Origin: Drosophila miranda
Taxonomy: Eukaryota > Arthropoda > Insecta > Diptera > Drosophilidae
Length of the DNA stretch: 64,000 nucleotides
Direction: 5' to 3'
Assembly (NCBI RefSeq): GCF_003369915.1
Contig: NC_046677.1
Coordinates: 25,624,913 to 25,688,912 of the forward strand
Position 1 is the stretch's first letter, and each line of letters begins with the position of its first letter. Made by a program: the position numbers and the translations under genes. The notes under the pieces were generated by a model. It did not search any database, was not told where the DNA came from, and saw nothing but the letters and a program-made list of their open reading frames with translations. Shown here piece after piece: positions 43,598-56,700 of the stretch.

Positions 43598-43640
43598 CGG
43601 ATCGGATCGGATCGCATCGCATCGGATCGCATCGAATCGG
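43598..43640. repeat. (GGATC/GCATC)n pentanucleotide repeat
   Basis: Imperfect tandem CGGAT/CGCAT units. Confidence 0.75.
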
Positions 43641-45177
43641 GTCTGGTTTTTGTTGCTGTTGCTTTTGCTTTTGGCCTGGTCCTGGCCAAGTTAGGCACTA
43701 CCTGGGCCTCGCACTTTGCGCCGCGTTCTGTCCGCATTCGAATTTCACTTTCTTTTTTAGAAACTAAGCATCGGACTGTTTGTATATTTATCACTGTACG
43801 AGTACTCTACTGTACCATGAGAGTAGCTTAGCTTTGCTGAGAAAAATGGTTGGTGCTTGTTAATGGGAGAAATCAAGAGACTTGTATCTTATTCAACAGC
43901 GAGAGAGATTCAAAAGAGAGACGTTTGATTATGATCAATTTTTATTATCGATTAGTACAGAAGGATATGTACTTGTAGCTTATCAATTATAGGCCAAATC
44001 ATCGCTCTTTACTATCCGATTTATAATCGGATTTCTATTGTATCCCATCCTATAGCTCCTACCTATCGATCGCCAGCTAGAAGGAATGAATGTTTAGGTT
44101 ATCTGTATCCAACTATCTATCATCTCAGGAATATCCTTAAAATTCATGATTGGGAGATTGGGAGAGCATTCAACATTCCCCATTTCATCTCGGGGAAGCA
44201 GCCACCTTTCGCAGCTTATTTCACTTTTCAATAATTCGAGTGCGTGCAACAATGTCCAGGGGTACGTCGAAGTGGACTGCTGGCAGCGCAGCGTAGCCCA
44301 ACACCAAAAACCCAACACACATGAAAATTTGTTTATCTAATTAGCGATGCACCGGGCGACAGCAAAGACAGGCCGCCGCCGCCGCCGCTGCCGCGCTGGT
44401 GGCTTCCACTCGCCCCAACAGTGCTTTTCACCTGATTTGGCATGCATGGCAGGTGCTGTGGCCAGTGGCGGGCACGGCAAGTCGATGGCCGTAGAAATTG
44501 CCCTAACCCAAATGCAAAATAATAAAAATATGTGTGAGACCCGTCATTCGAATGCTTTTGAGAGGTGTATTTATGGTTAGCCAATGAACGAAAGTGTTCT
44601 TTGGGTGTGCAGACTCAACAAAACAAGTAGGAATGCCATTGTCGATGCGAGTACTTCGATTTTGACATACCCATTAGTCAAATTTAGTTTCCGAGTTGTA
44701 CTTGCGAGTAGAAAGTTATCTAATTGGCATGCAGATAAGGCATTTAAGGGAATCGGGATATACGTTTACAATGAGAACAAAATACAATAAATCTATGGCA
44801 ATGCTGCCAAAGAATCCGTTTGTACTGCTGGCAACGCCATAAACCACAAATATAAACTTTTTTTGACATTCTGGGCGTAATATTTATTTAATTAAGATGA
44901 TAGTTCCGTGGATACCATCCTATTTTATGGTGAAATTTTTAAGTCTTTAAAACTTTAGTCTCTGATATCCCTGCTATACCGATCATCCAACAAGTTACAT
45001 AAATCTTCACAAATACAATATACCCCATGGTCGTCTAGCACTATCGGGTATAAACAAACTCTCGCCAGTTGCCGGAAGTGTCTCTGTATGGGGACGAGTG
45101 CGAGTGCGAGTGTGTGCGTGTGGGTGAAATTATGCGCCAGTGAAAGGTTGCCTAATTTCTGTCATTAAACGACACGA

Positions 45178-45292
45178 GCACGAGCTGGAAATCCAACTGG
45201 AGTCGGAGTCGGAGCTGCAGATTCAGTTAGAGCAGGAGGAGCTGTTGGAGCTGTTGGAGCAGGAGGAGCTGTCGGAGCTGTACGAGCCGGGC
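45178..45292. repeat. imperfect (GGAGCT)n repeat
   Basis: GAGCTG/GAGGAG-type hexamers. It gives a Glu/Leu-rich open stretch on the plus strand and Ser/Leu-rich on the minus, with no start codon, so I treat it as a repeat. Confidence 0.65.
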
Positions 45293-47099
45293 CATAGATG
45301 ACAGCTGGAGCACACAAATTTGCCATGCGTGCGTCTTTTGATGACTCTTTCCACAGAGAGCGACGACACGGCCGGAGACAACATGTTCATTAAAGCCAGA
45401 GCGGCTTTGGCAGCATCTCCTTCGTGCACCGACAAAGCAAATAAATACTAAAATTTGCATGCCTGCAACATAAATCGTCGCAAAATATTAAACAAGTCAG
45501 CAGCAACAGTTGAAATCAATAAATTTATTGATACAATTTACACGGCTGAGTGGGCCTCAGCCTCAGCCTCAGCCTCCGCCTCTGCCAATAGCCTCCTAGC
45601 ACGAGCACAAGCAACAGCAACAGCAACAATGTTTGCTTAGTGGCAAGTTGCAGGCTTCAAGTTTTGCTGGCAACATGCAACACAGCCACATGCAACACAT
45701 GCGCTAATTAAGAGGGGGGCCGGGCCGCAAACCACTGGCGGGGGTGCCACTCGACACTCGGGGATGGCCTTGCCTCAGAAACAAGTTAATGCGGCTAACC
45801 AAGACCAACCAAGTGACCAACTGACAGAGGAAATTCGTTTGAATACGCTTTGTACGGCGGGGGTGTGGGTGGAGGAGGAGGAGGACAACAAATTGCCAGA
45901 GAAGGGGAATTAAAATGATTTGCCAAGGCTCTATCCTTAATTTGAGCGGCAAAATAGTATCCAATTATATAAATATGTAATTGGTGGCACTAGTTGTCTA
46001 CCATCACAGTCCTAGCATACTTTCAATATGCAAAACTCAATTCTTCATATCTTGTAGGCAGTATTCTCAAGTCTTGAGCTTCACTAAAGAATACTAAACA
46101 TATATACATACATACGCTTAATTTTGAAAAAGAAAGTGGATTGATTTTCAAGCGCTTGTTATTCAGTACAGTACCCATTGATATGGGCATACATTACGGG
46201 TATGCAAAGGCAAAGCCATTCTAGGTTGTGAAAGTCATGTGTCAAGTTCGTTGCCAAAGTCTTTTGATTTGCAATTTTTGGTTTCTGCTTCGTTTATGTT
46301 GCGCCTTAATTGACACCATCATTTTTGTGCACAAGACAAAGGAAGGCTTTGAGGCAAGGCACATCAGCACCTGACGTGTTTCGCGTGTGCGCGTCTCCGT
46401 CCCCGTCCCCCTCACACTCCTTTCCTGACTCCTCACACCCATCAAATACGCACACGCCCATGGGGCAGAGGAGACAGCAACAACAGCGGCAGTAGCAACA
46501 ATTGACAGCCAGTCATGTCATGACTATTGCCAATTGCTTTTGTCTGTTGTTGCTGTTGGCTGTGGCCCGAAGCTCTTAACATATTTTACGATTTGTGGCC
46601 CCAGGTAGAAATTTATTTGGCCACAAATTTCGGGTGTTTTTTTATGCAACCGACACGAAAAAAAGCGAAAGTCCAGAAAACCGTTGCGACTAAACAGAAC
46701 CAACATCTTCTTGGGAAACATGGGGCAGGCAGCTGAAAATATGAGGCTGACTTGACAGCGAAACAATTGCAGAAGCAGCAGCTTTCTTCCATGCACAGGG
46801 ATCCCTCCTAAAATCCGCGTTGCAAAAGGAGGTGGAAAAAGCTATACAGAACTCACGTAGACCAGCATTCCAATCATTCCATTCAGTTCCATATTCAAGC
46901 AGAACAATATTCCCCCCAAAAGTAGTATTGCATCTACTACTACATATTCATATGGATATTCGCTCCTGTAAAATGGTTTAGAGTGTGCTCATTCGCTTAT
47001 GGGAAATTTGTACAGCGAATCAACGTATCATTCGTATCATTAGTGTCCGAATGCTTAAAATGGTCCAGGGGAACAGAAAATTAAAGATTCGAAAGAATA

Positions 47100-47260
47100 T
47101 TTACAACAAAACCTGCGAAAGGAACTTCAACAACAACAAAGAAAACCACACCAAAAACAACAACAGCAGCAGCAGAGACTTCAACAAAAGCTACTTTAGC
47201 AACAACAAAACACCAAACAGGCAGCACAACAACAACAACAACTACAAAAAAAAGCGAAAA
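47100..47260. repeat. CAA/ACA-rich low-complexity tract
   Basis: Interrupted CAA and CAG runs that read as poly-Asn, Thr or Gln depending on frame. Typical of fly 5' UTRs and intergenic DNA. Confidence 0.65.
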
Positions 47261-47527
47261 GACGACAACTTTGGTGACGTCGCGACGTCAGCGTCGACAG
47301 AGACAGCAACAAGTGCAGACTTGTCTGGTGGTTCGCTTGCAGTCGCTGTCGCAGCCACAGGCAGCGTCGCTGCCTCTTTTAACAGTTTCGAATTTGAGTT
47401 TTGGCCAAGACAACGCGAAATCAGTTAACAAACGGACGCGATTTGAAACGGATGCACTGGCACCAGACCAGAGAGACCAGAAAACCTGAAGATCCTCCAT
47501 AAAAGTCCCCGTCAGAGACGAACGCCG

Positions 47528-47582
47528 AACCCCAAGCCGAAGCCGAAGCCAAAAGCCAAAGCCAAAGTCGAAGCCGAAGCCG
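47528..47582. repeat. (GAAGCC)n hexanucleotide repeat
   Basis: About nine imperfect GAAGCC/AAAGCC units. Confidence 0.75.
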
Positions 47583-48383
47583 TGCGAATGTCTGTCGTCG
47601 GTTCAGGTGTACGAATAAGAAGCTCCCAGAGCCACCTTGGCCGTCGCTACGAGTATCTTCATCGGCCGCGTTGGTCGTTTAAAAGTGAAATTTACTGAAT
47701 GAAATGAAATGAAATGTTTTCTTGAAAGCCCCGTCCTCAGTGCCCGAGTCCGAATTCGAGCCCGGCCATTTTTGTGTGGATCGTATCGTGTTTTGTGTGT
47801 TTGATTATTGATTTGTGACAATTGTCAGCCAGGAAATGACTGCAAATTAATCAAATAAGAGCATTCACAAAAGGATTATAAAACGAATACAAGCCCGAAA
47901 GCCGAAAATAGAGTTGAGAATCATCGCTCCTCAGCGACCTGCATTGAATGGTAAGCTGTTTGCCAGAAACCAGATGATGTAAGATCCTGCTTAGATTGTG
48001 TAAGGCAGTGAAAGTGAGTGAAAGAATTAGTTGATGAAGTGAATGTGGTTCTGGTGAGGTTGAAAAGTGAATGATGGCTGTTTGAAAACGATCGTTGGAC
48101 AGAATGAATCTGTTTATTAAGTGCGAGTTTCTTTAAACTAGGCTGGAAAGGGAGTTTTCCCTGCTTCAAAAGTTTGTGGCGTGACCTGTGATCTGTAGAA
48201 ATATTTCTTGATAAAAATGCTGAACAAATATTCTCACACTGCTTCACTTCCCTCTTGATCGCTTGACAGCCTGCACAATCACTAAACGATCTGGAATGGT
48301 CGCTAGAGATCCTGTTTCGATCATATACACTATATGCGGGAGCACCTAACATACAGTCTAAATGACATGATGAGAAGTGATTT

Positions 48384-48600
48384 AAGATCCTGTTTGAACA
48401 TTTAAGACCATGTTTGATCATTTACGATTGTGTACAAATCATGTCTGATCGCCCAAAATCATGTAAAACCATAAGCATATGATTGGTTTACACATTTGAA
48501 TGATCAATGAAGATTGCTTTACAACATGTTAAGCTCATGTATGACCACCAAAGTTGATGTACGATCATTAAAAATCGTATTAAATCCACAATGTACGAGC
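48384..48600. repeat. degenerate ~20-bp tandem repeat
   Basis: Two clear 20-nt units at 48384-48403 and 48404-48423 (AAGAYCMTGTTTGAWCATTT), followed by decaying ATG..GATCAT-type copies for about 180 nt. Confidence 0.5.
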
Positions 48601-49199
48601 AATTAAAAGCAAAAAATATGGCTAGGGATAAAAAACGATCGCTTCAGATCAACAAATACCACATCGTTGAACCAACATTCGCTGAAGATTGATGATTCAA
48701 CCTTAACATAACGATCTTTATATGGATCATGTATCACAGCTAGCCGTATCCATTTCAGCCTTGGCTATGAAGAACTGCACGCCAGTCACGACTCATTTTT
48801 GACCATTACCATGCGATCGCTCGTTGACCATTTTCACGCATTTTCCATCAATCAACACGCGCTTTTCAATGGTCCATCGGGTAATCCGTGAGTGCGGATG
48901 CTGCACATAAATTCCCCTTTCTTTGCCAGCGAAATCGAATCTTTCTTTCTCACTTAACGATATTTGCGCACAGAATTAAGACACTGCCTATAAAGTTAAG
49001 CCGGCGCTTGGAGGGAACAAACAAATGGTCATCACTCATACGCAGTGTATGACGCCAATAGAGAGGGAGATGGAGTTGAAGCGAAAGGGAGACCCAACAG
49101 CTACTTGATTTTCCAGGCACTCCTGCATCTCGGCACATTTATCTTTCACTTAAAGTGAAGATGACATTCTTTAAATGAAATTAACTGCCGGCAACAAAA

Positions 49200-49330
49200 A
49201 GCTGCAACTGCAACTGCGGCTGCTAATGCTTGCCGCTGATGCTTGCTGCTGCTGAGGTTGATGCTTGTGATGCTGATGCTGATGCGATGCTGTTGATGCT
49301 GCTTCTGTTGCAGCTGCTTTGGCTGCAATT
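49200..49330. repeat. imperfect (GCTGAT)n / (GCTGCT)n repeat
   Basis: Trinucleotide-based TGATGC and TGCTGC tracts. Confidence 0.65.
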
Positions 49331-51187
49331 AGTATTTGTCTTTGGCTAATACGCTGCCATGTTGGTATGCATCTCAGTGCGCCAGTTTCTTGCAGTTGTT
49401 TCTGCTGCTCCTGCTCCTCATGCTGTTTTTTCTTGACCAGTTGTCGTCGTTGTTGGTTTTTATACCCTACAAGACAGTATTCGGATTTTCGGCAGAGGTT
49501 TGCAATGAACAAGACGGAAGTATTATATATTCTTTCTCATCAATTGCAGCTTTGGCACCTGCGATAATTGTTTTTATATTACTTCGCTATATCCTAAATC
49601 CTATAGCTGCCCAAAATTTTCGAAATCGAATGACTTTATCACATATGTATCTTTAATAGAAACCATGCACCTGAAAGAGTATCTAAATCGCCGGCCCTTG
49701 AATTCATTCAGTTCTTCGTTTCGTTGCTTTTTGCTTAACGCATAAAAAGTGTCGCGCACTTGAATGAATCTCTGGCTTTGGCTTTGGCTGCAGCTTCGGG
49801 TCTGTCTCTGGCTCCGACTTGGTCTTTGCTTTGCTTCGGTTGTTTGTCTATTTATTGGTCTGTTTGTTTGCTCATCGGTCGGCTTTTTGTGGCTGCTTTT
49901 TTTCACTCAATGGCCTAAGCCGGCCACTTAACAGCTGTCGCTTTGAGTGCATCTCTCACTCCATCTTTATCCATCGCTCGCTGTCCCTGTCTCTGTCTCG
50001 GTTGAGCCTTTTGGGTCTGTTTGCTGTGGGCACCCGGGCACCCGAACAGTCCGGCAGCCAGTAAGCGTTTGAGTGACTGAGTGGTGGCTTTTAAGAGACA
50101 TCAATTGAAAGTGCTTGGAATGCATTTATGATAGCGGGGGAATAAAAATGATGTGTTCGCATACTTTGTACGATGTGTGGGATGCGTTTGATTGGATGCA
50201 ACCCGAGTGGCATCGGGCGGGCCATGAAAGTTGATTTAACTTTGGCTGGTTTTCAGTTTAGCAAATGCATTCGGATACCGCCTAGGGTTGTAAATCCTAA
50301 AACTTGTGAAAGGATTAATTGAGATATCTAGGAGTATCAGTACTTGGACTCCACAAACGACTGAAAGTGCATTTGTGTTTCGAAATATGGCTTTACTTTT
50401 TTTTGCTCTTCAGTAAATATAAAAAGAAAGAGAGCACAAAGTGTGAGTTTCGTCTAGCCTTTAATGGGTATTCTTCTCCATGGAATATCTGCTCCTCGGG
50501 GTGTTCCACTCTTTGGTACTCTTTTCAGGAGTTCTCTGTATACATTATATTCAAGGGCAGCAATTAAAAGCCCCAAAAAGAGTTTAACACGCTTGCAGGT
50601 ACTTATGATTGTATCGGATCATCACATAATACCCTATCATAATACTCACTTAGCTGGCAACACATTTCACTTGTCATGTAAACACAAAGCGAAATAATAC
50701 AAAAATTATGAGTAATTAAATGCATTACAACGTGACTCTGACTTATGCAAATGGGCTGTAACACAGTGGTGAAAATTAAACAACTTACACGTGAGTGGAC
50801 ACTGAAGAAAACAGGCCTAACTTACAGAAGCACAGATAACCTTAAAGACGGATTGTTCATAGCTGTGGGCTGTATTTATTGATCAAATTTTCCTGAGAAT
50901 TAAATTTAGCCACATCTGGAAAAGGTAGATGGGATTTTCTTCAGAAAAAAACAAGTTTTTCCCACAAAGACTAGGTTTCATTAGAAATACAGAAAGTGAT
51001 CTTTTACTGACAGGTTCTGAAAGGCAAATAGACATGATTAAGACCAAGGCGCTCACTCCGTTGTACTCCAGACATTGTTTGTCTACGGTTTTCCCAATTG
51101 CAAAAAGAGCTTACGTTTATTTGAGCTATGAAACGTCACACAGTGACAGCAGCTGTTCTGCGGGCAGATTTCTTCCGGAAAATAAGG

Positions 51188-51223
51188 TATAAAAGAGCTC
51201 TGGAGACTGTGAAAGTTATCACA
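51188..51223 (+). promoter_or_regulatory. TATA/Inr promoter, secreted-peptide copy 1
   Basis: TATAAAAG at 51188-51195 and a TCACAGTT initiator about 33 nt later, leaving a 5' UTR near 26 nt. Upstream and conserved in copy 2 are TTCCGGAA (heat-shock-element/Ets-like), CAGCTG at 51150 and GGTTTTCCC at 51087-51095 (reverse GGGAAAACC, DIF/NF-kB-like). Confidence 0.7.
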
Positions 51224-51248
51224 GTTCGAGTTTGAACTTGCAAACAAC

Positions 51249-51437
51249 ATGCGTTTCCACTTCTTGATTGTCCTCTTTGCCCTGCTTGCTGTGGTTGCTG
51301 CTCAAGGAAGACTACAGAGACCTCAGGGAGGATCTCAGGGCCGTCCACAATTTGGAAATGGCACTCTCTCCTACAACAGCACCTCCGCAGCCACTACCGA
51401 GGACAGCAGCACCACTACTGAGGTTGCCTCATCGTAG
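51249..51437 (+). CDS. small secreted peptide, copy 1
   Basis: 62 residues: a clean signal peptide (MRFHFLIVLFALLAVVAAQ) and a mature part of about 43 residues, rich in Gln/Gly/Arg then Ser/Thr, with two N-glycosylation sequons (NGT, NST) and no cysteine. There is no intron. It has its own TATA promoter and an AATAAA at 51478. The paralog at 54755 differs by only a few residues (Phe5 to Ile and the last residues). I do not recognise the family; a secreted defence- or stress-related peptide is a guess from size and promoter motifs. Confidence 0.8.
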   Translation: MRFHFLIVLFALLAVVAAQGRLQRPQGGSQGRPQFGNGTLSYNSTSAATTEDSSTTTEVASS

Positions 51438-51477
51438 GATGTACACATAACCGCTACCCAAACCCCAACATTATAAT

Positions 51478-51483
51478 AATAAA
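51478..51483 (+). terminator. poly(A) signal, secreted-peptide copy 1
   Basis: AATAAA 41 nt after the stop; conserved in copy 2. Confidence 0.6.
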
Positions 51484-51512
51484 AGTTATCCTACAATAAT
51501 AGAATGTTCAAC

Positions 51513-53662
51513 ACATTTTTCGTACAAGAAATCAACATCATATAGTTCTTAGGTGGATGCCAGGGTATTGGGAATACGAGTGGGTCCTAGGACTATGGGG
51601 ATTTGTCTGGTTTGAGCTAATAATTAGTCATTCTACGAGTATTCCGCTGTTGGGTCTTTTTAAGTCACAAATGTTTCTTTTTCTGCGTTGCAAACAACTG
51701 GTATTAACCATATTACCGTCTGCAAAGGGTAGTCAAATGTAGGCCTATTTCATAACTCTAGCCGTATGTTGTTATAGGAAGCACTGGTACATTTGTATTG
51801 TTCATTTTCCGGCTGATAATTTCGGGGAATCATTGCTCCCAATACTTGGAAATAGTTTGTGCGAAAAGCAAAACAAATTATATGCAATTGTATGCCACTG
51901 CAGCCACTGCTGCCACTGCTGCCACTGCTACCTCCCCTTCCTGATGGTTTCCCCTCCCGCACGCACTCTGGCCCCCGTCAAGGGGTTGATCTGGATGCCG
52001 AGATGCCGTCGGCGAATTTTATTTGATTTTAATTGCTGCCATAGCAAGATGTTTGCCATTTAATGGCTTTATTTATGCGTGTAGTGATCAAGTTAATTTT
52101 TACGATTGCCGCCGAGCGACACAGCCATGGCAACAGCCACGGCAAGAGCCACACAACAGCAGCAACCGTAACAGCGGCGACACCGGCTACAAGAAACCCG
52201 TAGAGCCCGCTGCAAAATAAATGCAAATTTTCTTTTATGATCAAAAATCACAAGTTTCACTTTCGATGGGAACGAAATGCAAGCGCAAGAGCAAGCCGAA
52301 AAAAGTCAGTAAATTTCAGAAGGAAAGAAAAGACGAGACAAAAATGACAAGCAACTGCGGAGAGCAGGCAAATGATGATGATAAGAAGCCCTTAGGGCAT
52401 GATCGCAAAAAAGAATCGGAGAAGTGGGAAGCGCAAGACCAGGCAGAGCGAGGAACAGCGGGAGAGGTGGAAGATTGGGTTGGTTTTCTGCAGTGAAAGA
52501 TCAATACAGTGCAAGTGATACACGAAGAGCAGGCGATTGCCAGTAGTATGAATATCAGGAGAGTGGAAGTAGGAGGGGTAGAGCTACGGTGCTGAAGAAA
52601 GGTTCAGGTACAGTGAAGAAATGAAAGGAGTAAGAGTGCTACAACGCTTTGGTCAAAGATGCCGGCGCCCGCCCAAGTCGTGGGTAGACGTCAGACCCTA
52701 GTCAGAGTCGCCGTCTCCCCAGAGGGAGTCTGGTTTGTCACGTCACCCTGACCTGCCTGACCGCCTGCCTTCGGTCCTGAAGTGCCATAAATTATGAATT
52801 AATCGTTTAAAAATCTTTCATTCAGGAAATTACAGTTCACAGAAGGATCGTTGCAAAGCAAAGGAGAAACCTTAGCGAGTAGGTTCTTCAGTGCGATGTA
52901 AGATTGTTTAGGTTAATCCCTTTTGGGTATTGATATTTCTCATAATTGAAAATATATCTGAAGACTACTTAAATATAGAACGAATAGAATATTTCCCTGA
53001 AATGATTAGAGTTATAAAATTGTTTGGCTGGAGCCATAAGGAATAGATGTTTTTCCGGTTAACGAAAGAGTTTTTTAAGATGATTTTAATGTGTTTAAAA
53101 TTGTAACAAAGATTTGTGTAATCTTTCACCCTTAATAGATCGCATTGCGAATGTTTTCAATTACTTTCAGAGCAAAAGTAAGCTCCTATAATAATAATTA
53201 TGCCGAAATTACCCCGACACTTTCTCTCTCTCTCTCTCTCTTTCATCATCAACTATCAACCACATCTCAACAATTTATAATTTACAGCGATTTTGATTAA
53301 TTTATTTTAGATAAATAAATATTTAAGTTAAGTGAAAGGTCGAATTTCCTCGCTCATCAACAAACATGAATCAATTTTTATGGCCACCTGAATATAGACA
53401 TGTAGGCACCATTTCGAGTAAATTACCTTCCCAGCAATCTCGATAACAACCTGTTAAGAGCGTCCATTGAAATGGTAGATGGATTACTTCCTCATTCACG
53501 TCCGTTATCCAATACTTAAGAATACACTTGCAATGGTCCAACGACAGTTGTCAGACAATAAATTGCAGAGATTGTTCGGTGAACAATCGATCTGTAGGCA
53601 TATTAAATCATCATCAAAGCCATAACCGAAACCCAGCTCTACAATTTACGAAAATATTCCAG
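51513..53662. other. DNA between peptide copy 1 and the large secreted-protein gene
   Basis: No supported gene. Holds a Glu/Lys-rich chance open frame at 52221-52496 and a (CT)n tract near 53221-53241. Sequence from about 53663, after ATATTCCAG, is probably 5' UTR of the next gene. Confidence 0.4.
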
Positions 53663-53705
53663 ATAACAGAAGAAAAACCGACGGCGATCAACGAACCGAG
53701 CCAAG

Positions 53706-56700
53706 ATGATGATCAGTAAACGCCACAAGAGCAACGATTTGGTTACGATACTGTGTCTGGGCTGCTCCCTGCTGCTGCTCCTCTCGGCCGCACCCGTGGT
53801 TCACTCAGCCGGTGGAGTCTTCGAGGTCTTGGCTCAATCAACAGCGTCAGAGACGGAGGCGACGGCGACCACGACGACGACGAAGACAAATGCCAGTCAG
53901 GATGAGGTTGGTCAGCCACAGCCACAGCCACAGCCACTGACGCCCGGTGCGACAACAGGTGAGCAATGAACCGCAACACACAAAAAAAAGAAAAATCACA
54001 CACAAAAATGAAGAAAAAAAATGAAAAATATGAAAGATTTGCACTTTGATTTTGTTTCACCAACATAATTGGGAGAGCAGTGAGCGGAGGTCCACCGGGG
54101 GGGAGCGCTATTTTAATGGCCAGCATTAGGAGATCAAACAATTTTGAACGCAATCATGCGAGGCATTTTAATGCGAATGAAAGTGAAAATCGTCTGGCAA
54201 CATTGTTTCGTGGTTACTGGCAATTATGCAAGGATAAATGGGATACAGATACGAGCAGCCGTACATGCACTCAATCAGATTGGACTGCCGTGGATTGGAT
54301 TGAACTACTGGGTGTAGGCAGGCGCCCACCCGAAATACCCCAGACAAGATCAAAAAGGATGGCTGGCAAGGGCGAGCTGACGCTTGAAATACCCTTTCCA
54401 TCCACCAGGCTTTGGAGCTCGATAATCGGTTCATTTAGTTAGAAAAACCCCCCTATAGACAAACATAAACAAAAACAGAAAACGTATAAAGTACCAAAAG
54501 CTGTTGCGTATCGATGACGCAGATGAAAAGCGACAGAGTCAAGACCAAGTCGCTCACTCCGTTTGTACCCCAGTCATTGTTTGTCTACGGTTTTTCCCAT
54601 TTACAAGTAGACCTTAAGTTTATTTGAGCTGTGAAACGTCACACACTGACAGCAGCTGTTCTGCGGGTAGATTTCTTCTGGAAATGGAGGTAGTATAAAA
54701 GAGCTCTGGAGACAGTGAAAGTTATCACAGTTCGAGTTTGAACTTGCAAACAACATGCGTTTCCACATCTTGATTGTCCTCTTTGCCCTGCTTGCTGTGG
54801 TTGCTGCTCAAGGAAGACTACAGAGACCTCAGGGAGGATCTCAGGGCCGTCCACAATTTGGAAATGGCACTCTTTCCTACAACAGCACCTCCGCAGCCAC
54901 TACCGAGGACAGCAGCACCACTACTGAGGCTTCCTCATCGTAGGATGTACACATAGCCGCTACCCAAACCCCAACATGATAATAATAAAAGTTTTCCTGC
55001 AAGAATTGAATGTTTTCCCAGAATATAGTTCGAACAAGACACTTGCGTTCTATAATCCTCTGGTGGATGGCAAGATCGTGGCAACAACTTATCCTTTTCC
55101 AAACTTGTCATACCCGCTCTTTCAAGGGTATAAAGAGCAGTTGCTAGAAGCAGATCAAGATGCATGTCTGGCCATTTCCGCCTAGACCAACGGCAGGTCC
55201 TCACGTTTGGGATCTCTTGAGAGCTCCGCATGCCTTTGTCGCTGCTCAAATGGAAAGCGATTTGTCTGGTTTTAGCTAATAATTTATCAGGCCTCCGCAT
55301 TCCTCGCCGCCACCGCCCGTTGATCAGTCAATCAAGCAAAACCAAGACAAACCCAACTTCAGCCCAATCCAAGACAAAGCCAGAGGCAGAGCCAGAGCCT
55401 GAGCCAGAGTCGACTTCTCTTTGTGTCTGTCTTTATGTTTACTGTGTGGATTGCCTTGGTCGTGGCCCCAAGTGATCAACGCCTGTCGACAGCCGAAAGT
55501 GTTTGCTGCCAGGTGGGCGTCGGGATCAACATAGACACGCAGAGTCCCAGGCTGTGTGGCAGCTTGGCCTCTGACTCGGGCTTAATTAGGAGCCTCGCAG
55601 AGAGGAGCTAAACAGCTCCACGGATCTGCGAGTGAGCCCCAATCTTCCACACAGACTGCGGGCATTAAAATCAATTTATGCACGGACAACTCGACAAGAT
55701 TGAAGTCAACCACGAGGGCAGATTGACGAGTGTCGCTGCCAAGGCACGATTGTCATGATTGAGCTCAAATGTGGTGCATTGGGGATTTTCTTTATTCGAT
55801 TATTTCGATTTCTTTATATATTATTATATATATTTTATGTATGTGAAAATTGCTGAAATCCTCGGTCCGTGTAGATGAATTCATCTTCAATAAAAGGCAG
55901 GATAAAACGTGTAGCTATTCTTGCTATAAATTTATCTTTCTCTTGCTGAATAATCCAGACTATAGGCATACGATATACATATATACTTTACACCTCAGAA
56001 CATTGCCCTCTCTCTCGCTTCTATAGTCACACTATTGGCCCAAAGCATTTCTTTGTACCAGATCTACTCCCAGAGCAACTCTCGTTGTGATGAGGTGAGC
56101 AACCAGGATGCCCACCAATGGCCAAGTGACGGGACAAAAACATTTGTTAACACTTTAACGAGTTATGATTTGGCCTGGCTCCGACTCCAAGCGCCGGCTC
56201 CAGCTATAGCTCCTGCCTTCCGGCCATTCGGGGACGGTACTGTGTGTGTGAGTGTCTGGGGGAGCGAACGAGTGTGTGTGTGGGGGAGCTGGGGCAATTA
56301 AAGTTGCACATGTAAAAGTAAATTGATACGGCACTCAATCATCTTCATATCTGCCTCTTCTCCAACTCATTCACAGCTCCCCGACTGGATCACAACAACA
56401 ACAACGAGTGGAGACCGTTGGGACATGGGGATCCGCTCCAAAAGGATCCCACCTACGACTATAGCCCGCCCGCCCTGGACAGAGTGCGCTATTGGGCAGA
56501 GAACAATGGCACCGGACAGAGTAACCCAGAGGCCAGGAAGAAGGAGTTGCCACCGGAGGTGTTGCGGAACAAGACGAAGAGCGAGATCCTTCTTCTAGGT
56601 GTAGCCAGTGAGCGGGTGAGAGTGCCACATTCGCATTCCTATCCGGGAATGGGTTTGGGACAGCAGCTGCAGCAACAGCAACAGAAACAACAACAGCAGG

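Larger units (their letters stand above)
43300..51030. other. 7.7 kb intergenic region with simple repeats
   Basis: No convincing coding gene. The sequence alternates AT-rich DNA with Gln/Thr/Ser-codon-like microsatellites (listed separately). The stretch 47090-47880 looks like a Drosophila 5' UTR (CAA/ACA tracts, then GAAGCC repeats, a TCAGTG initiator-like motif near 47736) and could be a distant promoter of the gene whose ATG is at 53706, but no splice link can be shown from sequence. Confidence 0.35.
51031..51512 (+). repeat. duplication unit, copy 1
   Basis: About 480 nt, clearly homologous to 54532-55017, covering promoter, coding region and poly(A) signal of a small secreted-peptide gene. 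The core from TATA to poly(A) is nearly identical, while outside these bounds similarity fades, so this is a gene-sized direct duplication 3.5 kb apart. Confidence 0.85.
54532..55017 (+). repeat. duplication unit, copy 2
   Basis: Homologous to 51031-51512 in the same orientation. It lies entirely within the intron of the large secreted-protein gene. Confidence 0.85.

Noticed and set aside
46985..47428. 147-codon Asn/Lys-rich frame
   Set aside because: Driven by CAA/AAC repeats; two other frames are also open, and there is no signal or domain.
52221..52496. Lys/Glu-rich 91-codon frame
   Set aside because: Purine-rich low-complexity DNA without promoter or splice context.
54080..54442. 120-codon frame in the intron of the large secreted-protein gene
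   Set aside because: No splice sites joining it in phase, no promoter, no recognisable domain; antisense is similarly open.
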